Shown: positions 1 to 8,724 of the stretch, in pieces
Layout: each line of letters begins with the position of its first letter
How positions within the stretch are numbered: the stretch's first letter is position 1
Assembly (NCBI GenBank): GCA_955652395.1
Contig: CATPBJ010000087.1
Coordinates: forward strand, 1 to 64,000
Reading direction: 5' to 3'
Source: an uncultured Terriglobales bacterium
Lineage (GTDB): Bacteria > Acidobacteriota > Terriglobia > Terriglobales > Acidobacteriaceae
Length of the DNA stretch: 64,000 nucleotides
Program-made: the position numbers and the translations under genes
Notes under the pieces: model-generated
Seen by the model: the letters and a program-made list of their open reading frames with translations, nothing else
The model's database searches: none
What the model was told of the DNA's origin: nothing

Positions 1-252
1 CGGTCGCGGCATCACTCGTAGAATGTCAGACTTCGAGTGGGGCTATATGCAAGGGAAATTCTCGGCATTACGCTGGGTACTCGGCACAGAGTGGGATTTC
101 CTAGATACGTAAACAGGTGCCTGAGTCAGGTTGCCAAGGCGTCCTCGACGGTTCGAGCCTACGAAGCTATAGAACCTGTATCGAGAGAATCATTACGCAG
201 GTCGCGTTCGCCCTGAACTGGCTTTCTCGCGCATGAACTCGTTACGTGGTAG

Positions 253-853
253 TCATAACATTGCCCACAGACTGTCGCACTCCATCTGGGTGGCCACGGC
301 GAGTTTCCCACAGGGCGTTACGTCTGCATCACCTGAACTGTATTCGATTTGGCAAGCATTCGTATTCATCTCCTCGATGAGCAGGGGAATGACAAGTCTC
401 AGCGCAGCTATTTCTTTGCGTAGCCTTACAGCCTCAATCTCCTTTTGTCGTATCTGCGCCTCAGCTAAGAGACGCTCGTGATCAAAGAAGGCTGCGGCGC
501 ACCTGGTGAACTTGTTGACGGCCTCGGTGTACGTGGCCATCGTGGTCGACAGCGTAACCATGTCGTCCTTTTGCCACAACCTGAACACGTATTGGCCGAA
601 ACATTCGGACAGCATAGCGAAGAATGCGAGGAATGGGATCAAAAACCAAGGACCGTCTGACTCCCCGAGACAAACGGTCCCAAGTTCCCAGTCGCGCAGT
701 GGGGAGGAGCGTTGCAGCTGCACGTAGGTAGCTCTGCAAGGCCTCATATACCACAAAAGGATCGGCTAATTCAAGTTTGTTAGGGCTGTAACAGGATGTG
801 CCTGTCGTACGGTAGGAAGTAGTAGTACTGAGCTTAGATCGCCCTAGTGGCAA
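253..853 (-). pseudogene. small conserved-type ORF, possibly frameshifted; coiled-coil C-terminus (EIEAVRLRKEIAALRLVIPLLIEE)
   Basis: Two overlapping minus-strand ORFs (482..853 and 253..756) look coding in complementary portions (ADPFVVYEALQSYLRAAATLLPTARLGTW, then CFGQYVFRLWQKDDMVTLSTTMATYTEAVNKF); frame continuity cannot be proven by eye. Confidence 0.35.
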
Positions 854-1037
854 TTGCGTGCCTTAGTCTGTCCTTCCCCTCATTGTTCAGAAGCCAAGCG
901 TGGTCACCGTGCGCTGAGCTGTGCATCACTTTAATCTCCAAATCATTGGCCAGTGCACCTTTCAGTTCACCGTCGCCCAACATGACATAAACCTCAACGT
1001 CAGCATTGCATTCGTTACAGTGTGCTCGGAAAGTCAT
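834..1037 (-). CDS. small hypothetical protein (67 aa) with CxxC (HCNECNADVEVYV)
   Basis: ORF track; Cys-pair motif; collinear with neighbouring minus-strand small ORFs. Confidence 0.4.
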   Translation of the reverse strand: MTFRAHCNECNADVEVYVMLGDGELKGALANDLEIKVMHSSAHGDHAWLLNNEGKDRLRHAIATRAI

Positions 1038-1066
1038 GATTTCCCGGAGAGGTTGAGCTTACGCCG

Positions 1067-1480
1067 TTATTTGGGAGTGACGATGACTCCTACGATTCTT
1101 TCGTTCATCGCATCCACAATTGTTCGTGCCTGCGCCAACGTCGCACCTCGTAACATTTCAAATCCAATCGATAGCGAGGTGAGACTTGGCGCGTCATCAA
1201 GTAGCTCTAATTTGATCTCGGGGCCGTGATCCGTTTCCACGACGAGAAATCGACAACCGCTCCGCTCAACTCTAGGCGTCATCTTGAACGGCTTCTTTAT
1301 CAGACGTACCGTTTCCGTACCTGGTGCAGCACTCGGGGTCTCCCTCGATGGCAACCGACATTCAAACTGTTCTAACTCCGCCTGAGCCTCAAAAACACTT
1401 GCATTGTCTGAGGTTCGTCCACATCGCTTGCAGAACCATTCCCGCGTAGCGGCATTCCATGTGAGATTTTCGTGTTTCAT
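1067..1480 (-). CDS. hypothetical protein with N-terminal CxxC zinc-binding-like motif (WFCKRCGRTSD)
   Basis: 137 aa ORF, ATG start, plausible composition, CxxC. Confidence 0.5.
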   Translation of the reverse strand: MKHENLTWNAATREWFCKRCGRTSDNASVFEAQAELEQFECRLPSRETPSAAPGTETVRLIKKPFKMTPRVERSGCRFLVVETDHGPEIKLELLDDAPSLTSLSIGFEMLRGATLAQARTIVDAMNERIVGVIVTPK

Positions 1481-1524
1481 CGAGAACCCTCTGCATATCA
1501 GAGGTTAAGCACTGCGGAGACTAC

Positions 1525-1624
1525 ACTAATTTGGTGATGATTTTCATCACTATCAGGTGGAGACCTGATATTTAGCAGGAATAATTTTGTAGCGGGGTTG
1601 ACGTTGGTATTCTGTGGATTCTTC
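1525..1624. repeat. copy A of a diverged ~100 bp repeat (other copy 4019-4124)
   Basis: Direct comparison: ..ctaat..tcatcactatcag.gtggagacctgatatttagcaggaataattttgtag.. versus ..ctaat..ttatcactatcaaaggtggaaacctgagatttggcggggacgattatgtag.. Confidence 0.55.
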
Positions 1625-2107
1625 TGCCGCGCGGGCGATTCCCACCGGACTATGCTGGTGGACGATTGCTCCTCCCAAACGCCTCGGGAATTGTCTCAAA
1701 GGCGATGGCCCGCAGGTAGCGAATGTGGTCTCGGATGGCTGCTTGAAGTTGAGGCAGGATGACGTTTGAATCAGCTTCGCTCTTGGCCGCAATAGCCTGG
1801 GCGGTAGCGGATTTGGTGTTGCAGGCTGGACGATGACATGCTTGGCATAATGCGATGACATTCGAGATTGGATCAATACAATTGTTGCTGTAGCGCGGGT
1901 GGCGATTACCCGACTTTCACAAAGAAGTCAGACCAAGCATCTAGACAAGAAGAACGGGACGACGCCCTCTCGGGTGCCATCCTTTTCGTTCATGGCACAC
2001 AAAATACGAAGTGGCGCGTTAAGATAAACGTCTTTGGGCGTTGCTGAACATCGGCTAAAGACCCGAGATTCTCGGTAGTTATAATGTAGGCCTCCCAGCC
2101 CAGCTGA

Positions 2108-2374
2108 TTAGCTTGCCTTGTCAAACTTGAGCCTAGATGCCTCTGGACTCGCAGCAGAGTTGGATTCTTGCGGCGTGCCAGAGATTTCCCATCCGCTATG
2201 GTCGGGCTCCGGCGTAACATTTCTCGCAACCGAGTGGACACTCGAATCGTTATCGTTGTCCGATTCCTCATTTTCCGAGAGAAGAGGGGCTGCTACACGT
2301 AACGCCTCCACTTGTTCTTCCACCCGTGACAACTCAAGTGCCTTCTGTCCCAAAACCTCCCAAACGTCCTTCAT
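2108..2374 (-). CDS. small hypothetical coiled-coil protein (88 aa)
   Basis: ORF MKDVWEVLGQKALELSRVEEQVEALRVAAPLLSENEE..., heptad-like N-terminus. Confidence 0.45.
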   Translation of the reverse strand: MKDVWEVLGQKALELSRVEEQVEALRVAAPLLSENEESDNDNDSSVHSVARNVTPEPDHSGWEISGTPQESNSAASPEASRLKFDKAS

Positions 2375-2509
2375 GTAAGCACCTCAGGATTATCTAGAAA
2401 TATGCGCAAGCAAATCGCATGTTGGATTCCCGCGCCACACCCAGGTTCTTCCGTTCGACCGCTAGACAATAGCTTGCTCCAATTCCGCACTTGCTAGCTC
2501 ACAACAATG

Positions 2510-3109
2510 TCAGCCAGGAGCGGGCTCGGTGTGGCGTTCTCGCTGGAACAATTCTTCGCGTCCCGCCATCTGGGAATATTTAGAATTTCGGATCTTGAAC
2601 CACGTCACTTGCTGCGGCTCGGTGACGTATGGGCCGTGCGAAAGCTTCGCCACGATGCCCTCCACGTCCAACTTGCAGATACGTTCGAACAGCGCTGTTC
2701 CCTGGCGCTCGACATGGTCCGCATATCGCAACCGAGATGATGGATGACCAAACAGTAGGCGTCTTAATTCCTGTTTACGATCTACGAGCCTTTCTGCGCG
2801 CAAGTCCATCGAAGGCGAAGAAGCAGGGCTCTCCGCGATGAAACAATAGATCACGGAATTGTGGTCGGCCACGTCTATCGAGACAGACCATTTCGCCGTC
2901 GAGTACGGTTTTCCCTCCGAATGGTACGGAGATTTCTTTGCCGAGGTCTGAGTATGAATTGAACGCATGACCATTGCGCGAGATCCACTGAGTGCGCCCA
3001 TTCTCGATGACGGCGAGAGCCCGAAACCCGTCATACTTCAATTCATAATCCACTCGGGATGGTCGAAGGGCGCAGGACGGCGCGAGAGCGGCATGGGCTG
3101 GAATGCCAT
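2510..3109 (-). pseudogene. minimal ATP-dependent DNA ligase (adenylation domain), disrupted
   Basis: MAFQPMPLSRRPAPFDHPEWI (frame 1, ATG at 3109) / YELKYDGFRALAVIENGRTQWISRNGHAF...LDGEMVCLD (nucleotidyltransferase motif KYDGFR and downstream motifs, frame 2) / DLRAERLVDRKQELRRLLFG...DVEGIVAKLSHGPY...WFKIRN (frame 3). Frame changes near 3050 and 2805. Confidence 0.8.
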
Positions 3110-3242
3110 GCCGATAGCGTAGCAAGGGCGACGGCGAAAGGAGGGCGAATGGCGTTTTCGGATAAGGCGTCGAGAGACTTTTCCACGCATGGAGCAAAAC
3201 ACCAAGAGTGCGACGCATCTTAGTCAGTCCTGAGGCGACGCC

Positions 3243-3604
3243 GTGGATGTCCTCATTGTGGACGACAACCCGATGGTAAGACGTGCTGTACGAGATCTTT
3301 CGAGAGCGATCCTGCGTTTCAGGTCTGTGGGGAAGCGCAGAATGGTCTGGAAGGTCTGGAGAAGGCGGTGGAGTTACGCCCTGGACTGATTGTCATGGAT
3401 TTGGCGATGCCCAGGATGAATGGACTCGATGCCGCCCGTGAGATAAATCGCGCTATGCCTACGATTGCGATCATTCTCTTCAGTGGTTACGCTCACCTAC
3501 AAAAACTAGATATGCTCCTCTCGGCTGGCATTTCTGCGGTGGTGGATAAGGAAGAGGCCTCGGAACTGATCGCCGTAGCGCATGATCTGAGGAACGCCGC
3601 CTAG
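3243..3604 (+). pseudogene. single-domain response regulator receiver, frameshifted
   Basis: VDVLIVDDNPMVRRAVRDL (GTG 3243, frame 0), then after ~3300 frame 2: FESDPAFQVCGEAQNGLEGLEKAVELRPGLIVMDLAMPRMNGLDAAREI; one missing base restores the reading frame. Confidence 0.75.
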
Positions 3605-3612
3605 ATCAGCTT

Positions 3613-3855
3613 ACTCGTGTCGATGACCGCCAAGCCTTCACTTCCTCACGCAGATTTGCCAATCTGTTCGCGACATCGATGATCGCCTGATTTTCTTCGG
3701 GAGTACCCCCCGTGATTCAAGGAGAACTCATGGAGTCGTCCTTTTATCGCGGCCTCGGCAGCCTCTATGCGCTCATCGATTTTCGCCGTTGTCCAATCGC
3801 TTTCGAGCACGGCTACGTTGTAAAGCTGTTCCCATTTCTGTCCCGTCATGGACAT
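3613..3855 (-). pseudogene. small conserved-type protein, frameshifted at a C/G homopolymer
   Basis: MSMTGQKWEQLYNVAVLESDWTTAKIDERIEAAEAAIKGRLHEFSLNHGG then, by removing one base in the CCCCCC run (~3706-3711), TPEENQAIIDVANRLANLREEVKAWRSSTRVS*. Confidence 0.55.
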
Positions 3856-3948
3856 CTCCTACGGCCAGACCCACCCCCAATTTATTTGAGATTAAAATCC
3901 ATGTCGGTACGCTAGCGTCCACTGGGTGCCGCCGTTCACCTCCAAGAC

Positions 3949-3982
3949 AAAAGGGACAGCACCCGAAGGTGTCATCCCTTTT
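3949..3982. repeat. hairpin AAAAGGGACAGCACCCGAAGGTGTCATCCCTTTT; related hairpin at 1951-1987
   Basis: Near-palindrome read directly; similar gacgggacgacgccctctcgggtgccatcctttt at ~1951-1987. Confidence 0.5.
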
Positions 3983-4018
3983 CCCAGTTTCGATTTGAGG
4001 TCAATCGTTGAGGTCGCC

Positions 4019-4124
4019 TCCAAACTAATCTGCTGACAACTTTATCACTATCAAAGGTGGAAACCTGAGATTTGGCGGGGACGATTATGTAGGACTTGAC
4101 ATCGTATTTCTCTGCATTCTTATG
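4019..4124. repeat. copy B of the diverged ~100 bp repeat; minus strand can encode NAEKYDVKSYIIVPAKSQVSTFDSD
   Basis: Aligns by eye to 1525-1624; minus translation resembles ...EYQRQPRYKIIPAKYQVST at copy A. Confidence 0.55.
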
Positions 4125-4339
4125 CCCGTGTTCCTTGACGCATGATGACTATCATGTCGGGCTTCCCTTACGGCTTCTTTAGCGTGGCATTTGAGTCTGC
4201 TTCGACGATGACATCGACGCGCGCTCCAGGTTTGAGGCGCGCGTGGAGGTTCCCGAGCTGGGTGAGTTTTTTCAACTGTGATCCCACAGCCGGTTTACTG
4301 CCCCACTTCTTTACGCGGATTGCCGTCCTAGTCCAATCC

Positions 4340-4465
4340 AGATGCAAGCCAAGCCTGTCGCTGTACGTCATCAAGACGCTGCATAGCTGCGGGAATCCAG
4401 TGCTCATATGTCTTGCGAATTTCGTTAGGCGACGTTCCTACCATCGTATAAGAAGTTTGGGACTA
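4340..4465 (-). pseudogene. probable C-terminal remnant of a tyrosine recombinase/integrase
   Basis: Minus-strand frame reads ...SYTMVGTSPNEIRKTYEHWIPAAMQRLDDVQRQAWLASGLD*. 'hydrophobic-GTS...I.K.Y.HW....' is typical of the end of phage-type integrases. No upstream domain is present, and the fragment is next to a tRNA fragment. Confidence 0.45.
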
Positions 4466-4544
4466 AGAATTGGGACTAACCAGAGTGGGTTTTGAAGTGG
4501 ATTTTCGATGCTAAGCGACGCCGAATCAATAAATTTCCACTGTG

Positions 4545-4583
4545 TCCCGAACCAGGTGCTCTACCAGGGTGAGCCACGCCCCG
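4545..4583 (-). tRNA. truncated tRNA-Pro(CGG): 5' half only (acceptor 5' strand, D arm, anticodon stem-loop)
   Basis: Minus strand CGGGGCGTGGCTCACCCTGGTAGAGCACCTGGTTCGGGA. GCTC/GAGC D stem and UU-CGG-GA anticodon loop are present; the following CACAGTGGAAATTT does not complete the CCAGG stem, T arm or acceptor. Confidence 0.75.
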
Positions 4584-4771
4584 ACTACACGAACTGAAGC
4601 GACGATCGGAACTGCGCGGTACGATGGCATGGGGCCCGCGCGTCTGATTCCATTAGAAGTATAGCATCCTGAGGTGGCCGGCTTCCCTCGGCATGAACCG
4701 TTGTGGTCCGCAACACCTGCGCGTGAGGGTGCATCGTCCTCTGCGGAAGGTTCTCTGGATTTTCCTATAGA

Positions 4772-5995
4772 ATGAGTGCTTCGCTCACAAGATTGTCATC
4801 CATGATCGCGCTTACCGCCACAACCTTGTTTACTCCACTGGAGCGGATCGAGCAGCCATTGCTGCTGGTGGAAGACGGCACCATCGTTGAACTGACGTCG
4901 CGGGTGCGCCGCGAAGTTCCGAGAAATTGCCGCACGGTGGATTTTGGCGACGGCATACTGGCGCCCGGATTTGTTGACATCCATATTCATGGCGGCGCCG
5001 GTCATGACGTGATGGAAGCTGGAGCCGACGCACTGCCGCCGCTTGAGCGGCTTCTGGCGTCGCACGGCGTCAGCAGCTATCTCCCCACGACCGTTACGGC
5101 GCCGATGGATGCCACACTCTCCGCGTTGGCGCGGCTGGCGGACGCAATCGAAGCCGCAGATCGAAATTCGCATTCCACTGATCGGCCGACCGGCGACCTG
5201 CGGGCGCGGCCGCTGGGAATTCATCTTGAAGGTCCGTTCATCAGCCACAGCCGGCGGGGAGTTCATCCTCCAGCGAACCTGTTGACTCCGTCTCTGGCTG
5301 CGTTTGATCGCTTTTGGCAGGCGGCGCGTGGGCACATTCGAGTAATAACGATTGCGCCCGAATTGCCCGGGGCGATTGAGGTCATGGCGGAAGCGGCCGC
5401 ACGCGGAGTTTGTGTGAGCATGGGCCACTCCGACGCTGACCTGAATGCAGCTCGCGCTGGTTTCGCCGCGGGCGGGCGACATGCGACTCATACGTTTAAC
5501 GCCATGCGGCCGCTGGATCATCGCGATCCCGGAATTCTTGGCGAAGTGCTGGCCGATTCGCGGCTCTCCGCCGACATCATCGCGGACGGAATTCATCTGG
5601 ATCCCTTGATCGTAGTGTTATTCCTGAGAGCCAAGGGAGCGGACGCCGCCGTCTTGATCACCGACGCTACCGCCGCCACCGGCATGCCCGACGGCCGCTA
5701 TCGCCTGGGTGCGTTGGAAGTGGAAGTGAAAGATGGCAGATGCCTGGCTGAAGGAAAACTGGCAGGCAGCGTCCTGACCATGGACCGGGCGGTCCGCAAC
5801 GTCATGCAGTTTGCTCAATGGGACTTGCAGCAGGCGGTGCGGCTCGCGACTGTGAATCCGGCGCGGGTCGTTAACTTGAATAACGGCGGCTTAAAGAAGG
5901 GTGGCTCGCTCGAGGCGAGCGCGACTGCCGATCTTGTGGTCTTGAGCGCGAGCGGCGAAGTAAGAAGTACGATAATCCGCGGAGCGGGAATCTGA
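4772..5995 (+). CDS. nagA: N-acetylglucosamine-6-phosphate deacetylase
   Basis: GFVDIHIHGGAGHDVMEA, LGIHLEGPFIS, SMGHSDA, ATHTFNAM motifs. Confidence 0.93.
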   Translation: MSASLTRLSSMIALTATTLFTPLERIEQPLLLVEDGTIVELTSRVRREVPRNCRTVDFGDGILAPGFVDIHIHGGAGHDVMEAGADALPPLERLLASHGVSSYLPTTVTAPMDATLSALARLADAIEAADRNSHSTDRPTGDLRARPLGIHLEGPFISHSRRGVHPPANLLTPSLAAFDRFWQAARGHIRVITIAPELPGAIEVMAEAAARGVCVSMGHSDADLNAARAGFAAGGRHATHTFNAMRPLDHRDPGILGEVLADSRLSADIIADGIHLDPLIVVLFLRAKGADAAVLITDATAATGMPDGRYRLGALEVEVKDGRCLAEGKLAGSVLTMDRAVRNVMQFAQWDLQQAVRLATVNPARVVNLNNGGLKKGGSLEASATADLVVLSASGEVRSTIIRGAGI

Positions 5996-6024
5996 GTGCG
6001 AGCACACTTCTTAGGGAGAATCGA

Positions 6025-7155
6025 ATGGCTGACAAAGGGGGATTCCCCCATTACATGCTGAAGGAAATCTTCGAGCAGCCGCAGGGCTTGCGGGATACGA
6101 TTGCGCCCCGCGTGTCGCTTGAGGAAGGCGTGGTGCGGCTCGATGAGGTCCGCATTAGCACGGATGAACTTCGGGCCCTGCGCCGGATCAACATCGTGGC
6201 CTCAGGCACCAGCCGGCATGCGGGCATGGCTGGCCAGTACATGATTCAGGACCTGGTCAACATTCCCGTGGACGTGGATTACGCCAGCGAGTTCGAGTAT
6301 CGCAATCCTCTGATCGGCCCCGGCGAACTTACCATTGTCATCACGCAGTCTGGTGAAACCGCCGATACGACTGCCGCCCAACGCGAAGCCAAAGCCAAAG
6401 GCTCACGCACCATTGCGATCTCGAACGTCGTTGATTCGACCATCGCGCGCGAGGCGGATGGCGTGCTCTACACCCATGCCGGACCGGAGATCAGCATCGC
6501 GTCCACCAAGGCCTTCACCGCCCAGATGGCAGTACTGTACCTGTTTGCGCTTTATCTGGGGCAGGTGCGCGGCAAGTTTGCCAAGGAGCAGCGTCGCCAA
6601 TACATTCGTGAACTGCTCGATTTGCCGGGCAAGATGGAAGCACTGCTAAAGTCTGCACCGCCCGTTTGCGAGAAGTTGGCTGAAAAATACTACAAGGTGC
6701 AGGACTTTCTCTTCATGGGCCGCGCCATTCATTATCCGGTGGCCATGGACGGCGCGCTCAAACTCAAAGAGGTTTCCTACATCCACGCCGAGGGCTATCC
6801 CACCGGGGAAACCAAGCACGGTCCCAATGCGATGATCGACGAGAACCTGCCGGTAGTGATCATCGCAACTTCCGACCACGAAGATTCAGGATCGATGCTT
6901 CGCTATGAGAAGAACCTGGCCAACATCCGGGGATTCAAGCAGCAGTCGGCGCGAGTGATCGCAATCGCGTCCGAAGACGATGAAGAGCTTGCCCGCCTGG
7001 CGGACCATACCGTCTTTGTTCCACAGGCCACGGAACTGCTGCTGCCACTTCTGGAAATTGTGCCTCTGCAGTTGTTCGCGTACTACATGACGGTGAAAAA
7101 AGGCCTGGACGTCGATCGCCCGCGAAATCTGGTGAAGTCGGTCACACTGGAGTAA
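6025..7155 (+). CDS. SIS-domain sugar isomerase/deaminase, GlmS C-terminal half without the glutamine amidotransferase domain
   Basis: KGGFPHYMLKEIFEQP linker, VASGTSRHAGM, ITQSGETADT, GETKHGPNAMID, DRPRNLVKSVTLE; the 376-aa ORF starts at the GlmS interdomain linker and nagA lies directly upstream. Confidence 0.9.
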   Translation: MADKGGFPHYMLKEIFEQPQGLRDTIAPRVSLEEGVVRLDEVRISTDELRALRRINIVASGTSRHAGMAGQYMIQDLVNIPVDVDYASEFEYRNPLIGPGELTIVITQSGETADTTAAQREAKAKGSRTIAISNVVDSTIAREADGVLYTHAGPEISIASTKAFTAQMAVLYLFALYLGQVRGKFAKEQRRQYIRELLDLPGKMEALLKSAPPVCEKLAEKYYKVQDFLFMGRAIHYPVAMDGALKLKEVSYIHAEGYPTGETKHGPNAMIDENLPVVIIATSDHEDSGSMLRYEKNLANIRGFKQQSARVIAIASEDDEELARLADHTVFVPQATELLLPLLEIVPLQLFAYYMTVKKGLDVDRPRNLVKSVTLE

Positions 7156-7189
7156 GGGGATTGGCGGAGGTCTGAAGTCCGACGCGGGA

Positions 7190-7582
7190 TTAGTTCGGCT
7201 TCCTGTGTTTTCCGTCGGAAAGATAGCGTAGCAGCGCGGTGTCCGACGCAGTCTTGAATTTTTCCAGAAATGAAGCTTCCGGACTGACCACCGCATCCGC
7301 AGAAACCTTCTGCCGTATACTCTGCCGCAATCTTTCGCCCGACTCGGATTCGTTGGTCATCACCTGCATGTAGAACCAAAGGAAGTGGCGCATCTGATCA
7401 AGGGATGATTTCAGCATCTGGAGCGCATCCATCTCCGGCAACTGGCTGAGCGCTTCCATGAGTTCCGGATCGCTGGGCGCTTCCATGGCGGCACAGTTGA
7501 GTTGTCGTTGAATCGCGCGCAGGTCTTCGGTCACACGCAGGATCCGGACGTGGATCTCTTCGAGGTAATCTTCTCTTCCCAT
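7190..7582 (-). CDS. hypothetical protein
   Basis: ORF MGREDYLEEIHVRILRVTEDLRAIQRQL..., opposite strand to flanking genes. Confidence 0.6.
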   Translation of the reverse strand: MGREDYLEEIHVRILRVTEDLRAIQRQLNCAAMEAPSDPELMEALSQLPEMDALQMLKSSLDQMRHFLWFYMQVMTNESESGERLRQSIRQKVSADAVVSPEASFLEKFKTASDTALLRYLSDGKHRKPN

Positions 7583-7799
7583 GGGCTCCCGGCTTCTTTC
7601 GACGTCAAGACACCATCTCATTCGCCCTTGTCAGCGAACAGATGTCCCATGTGCATGCGCTTTCGTAATTCATGCCGTTACTTTGGTCTCGGGGTACTTG
7701 TCGAACGCCCAAACGTGGTATTCCGAGCGCGGTCGCGATGCGCGCTGCGCGGGGGGAGGAAGTCGTTTCGTTAACGAAACACTTGAGACGTTGGGAGTG

Positions 7800-7910
7800 A
7801 GTAGCGCCGGCATCTTGCCGTCTGTCCCGAGGGCGTCCCGTCATCGGTGGTGCGGGCGAGACGCCCCCACGACAGCCGCCGGGACGGCGGCGCTACGTGG
7901 CTTTTGATCG
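7800..7910. repeat. intergenic GC-rich REP-like palindromic repeat
   Basis: ...gggcgtcccgtcatcggtggtgcgggcgagacgcccccacgacagccgccgggacggcggcgctac; gggcgagacgcc recurs at 61.5 kb. Confidence 0.45.
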
Positions 7911-8551
7911 GATTTGCGGGACCTCTACAATGCGAACTCCCTGAGCAGGAGTTTCGACAGCATGGACCAGGGCCCGCACCATCTGCTTCAACGTAACCAG
8001 TCCCAGCCGCGTGCACCTTCGCGGGTCGACGGTAACAGTTCCATCAGTTTGTACATCGGTAGCAAGAGGTACGGCCATTGGTGCCCCGGCCCAAGGACGT
8101 ACCAGGGACGCAGAATGGTGGCATTCATACCGCTTTCGCGGATCATGGCTTCACATTGCGACCTGACTTCGATATAGGCCTTCATGACAGGCGCGGGGTG
8201 GGCCACGCTGACATAAACAAAATGCTGCACGCCAGCGTTCTTGGCCGCCTCGATCGCACTCCGGCCCGAGGCCAGATCAACGCTGCGGAACTCCGCTGAC
8301 TTCGACGGATTGGGATGCGAGACGCCAACCAGCTGCAGGAAGGTGCCGGCCGGGCTGATCGTTGAGGCGTAGGATTTGCGGTCTAGAGCGTCGCCGAGGA
8401 TTGCCTGGCAGCCTGCCGGAAGCTTGCGCTCCGAGCCCGGGCGAACCAGCGCCTGGACCTCGTGGCCACGCTCCAGTAACTGCGTGATCAGCGGGCGACC
8501 GACGTATCCGGTGCCGCCCGTGACAAAGACGCGATGGGTTTGCGCATTCAT
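7893..8551 (-). pseudogene. NAD(P)-binding NmrA/epimerase-like protein, frameshifted near its C-terminus
   Basis: MNAQTHRVFVTGGTGYVGRPLITQLLERGHEVQALVRPGSER (Rossmann GxxGxxG). After ~8010-8025 the homologous-looking tail LGLVTLKQMVRALVHAVETPAQGVRIVEVPQI continues in another frame. Confidence 0.75.
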
Positions 8552-8724
8552 GAGGCCCTGCCTTGAAGTAATACGCGGATGACCGACCGGTGGATTGTCC
8601 CCGAACCGGCATGTCGAGGCAAGTACGCGACCGTATCTGTTACACTGTCGCGTTCTGCAGCCTCCGAAATCCAAAGGACTGCGGAGCTTCCCCGGGCCCT
8701 GTAGCCCATCGAGGCGGAAGCGCT

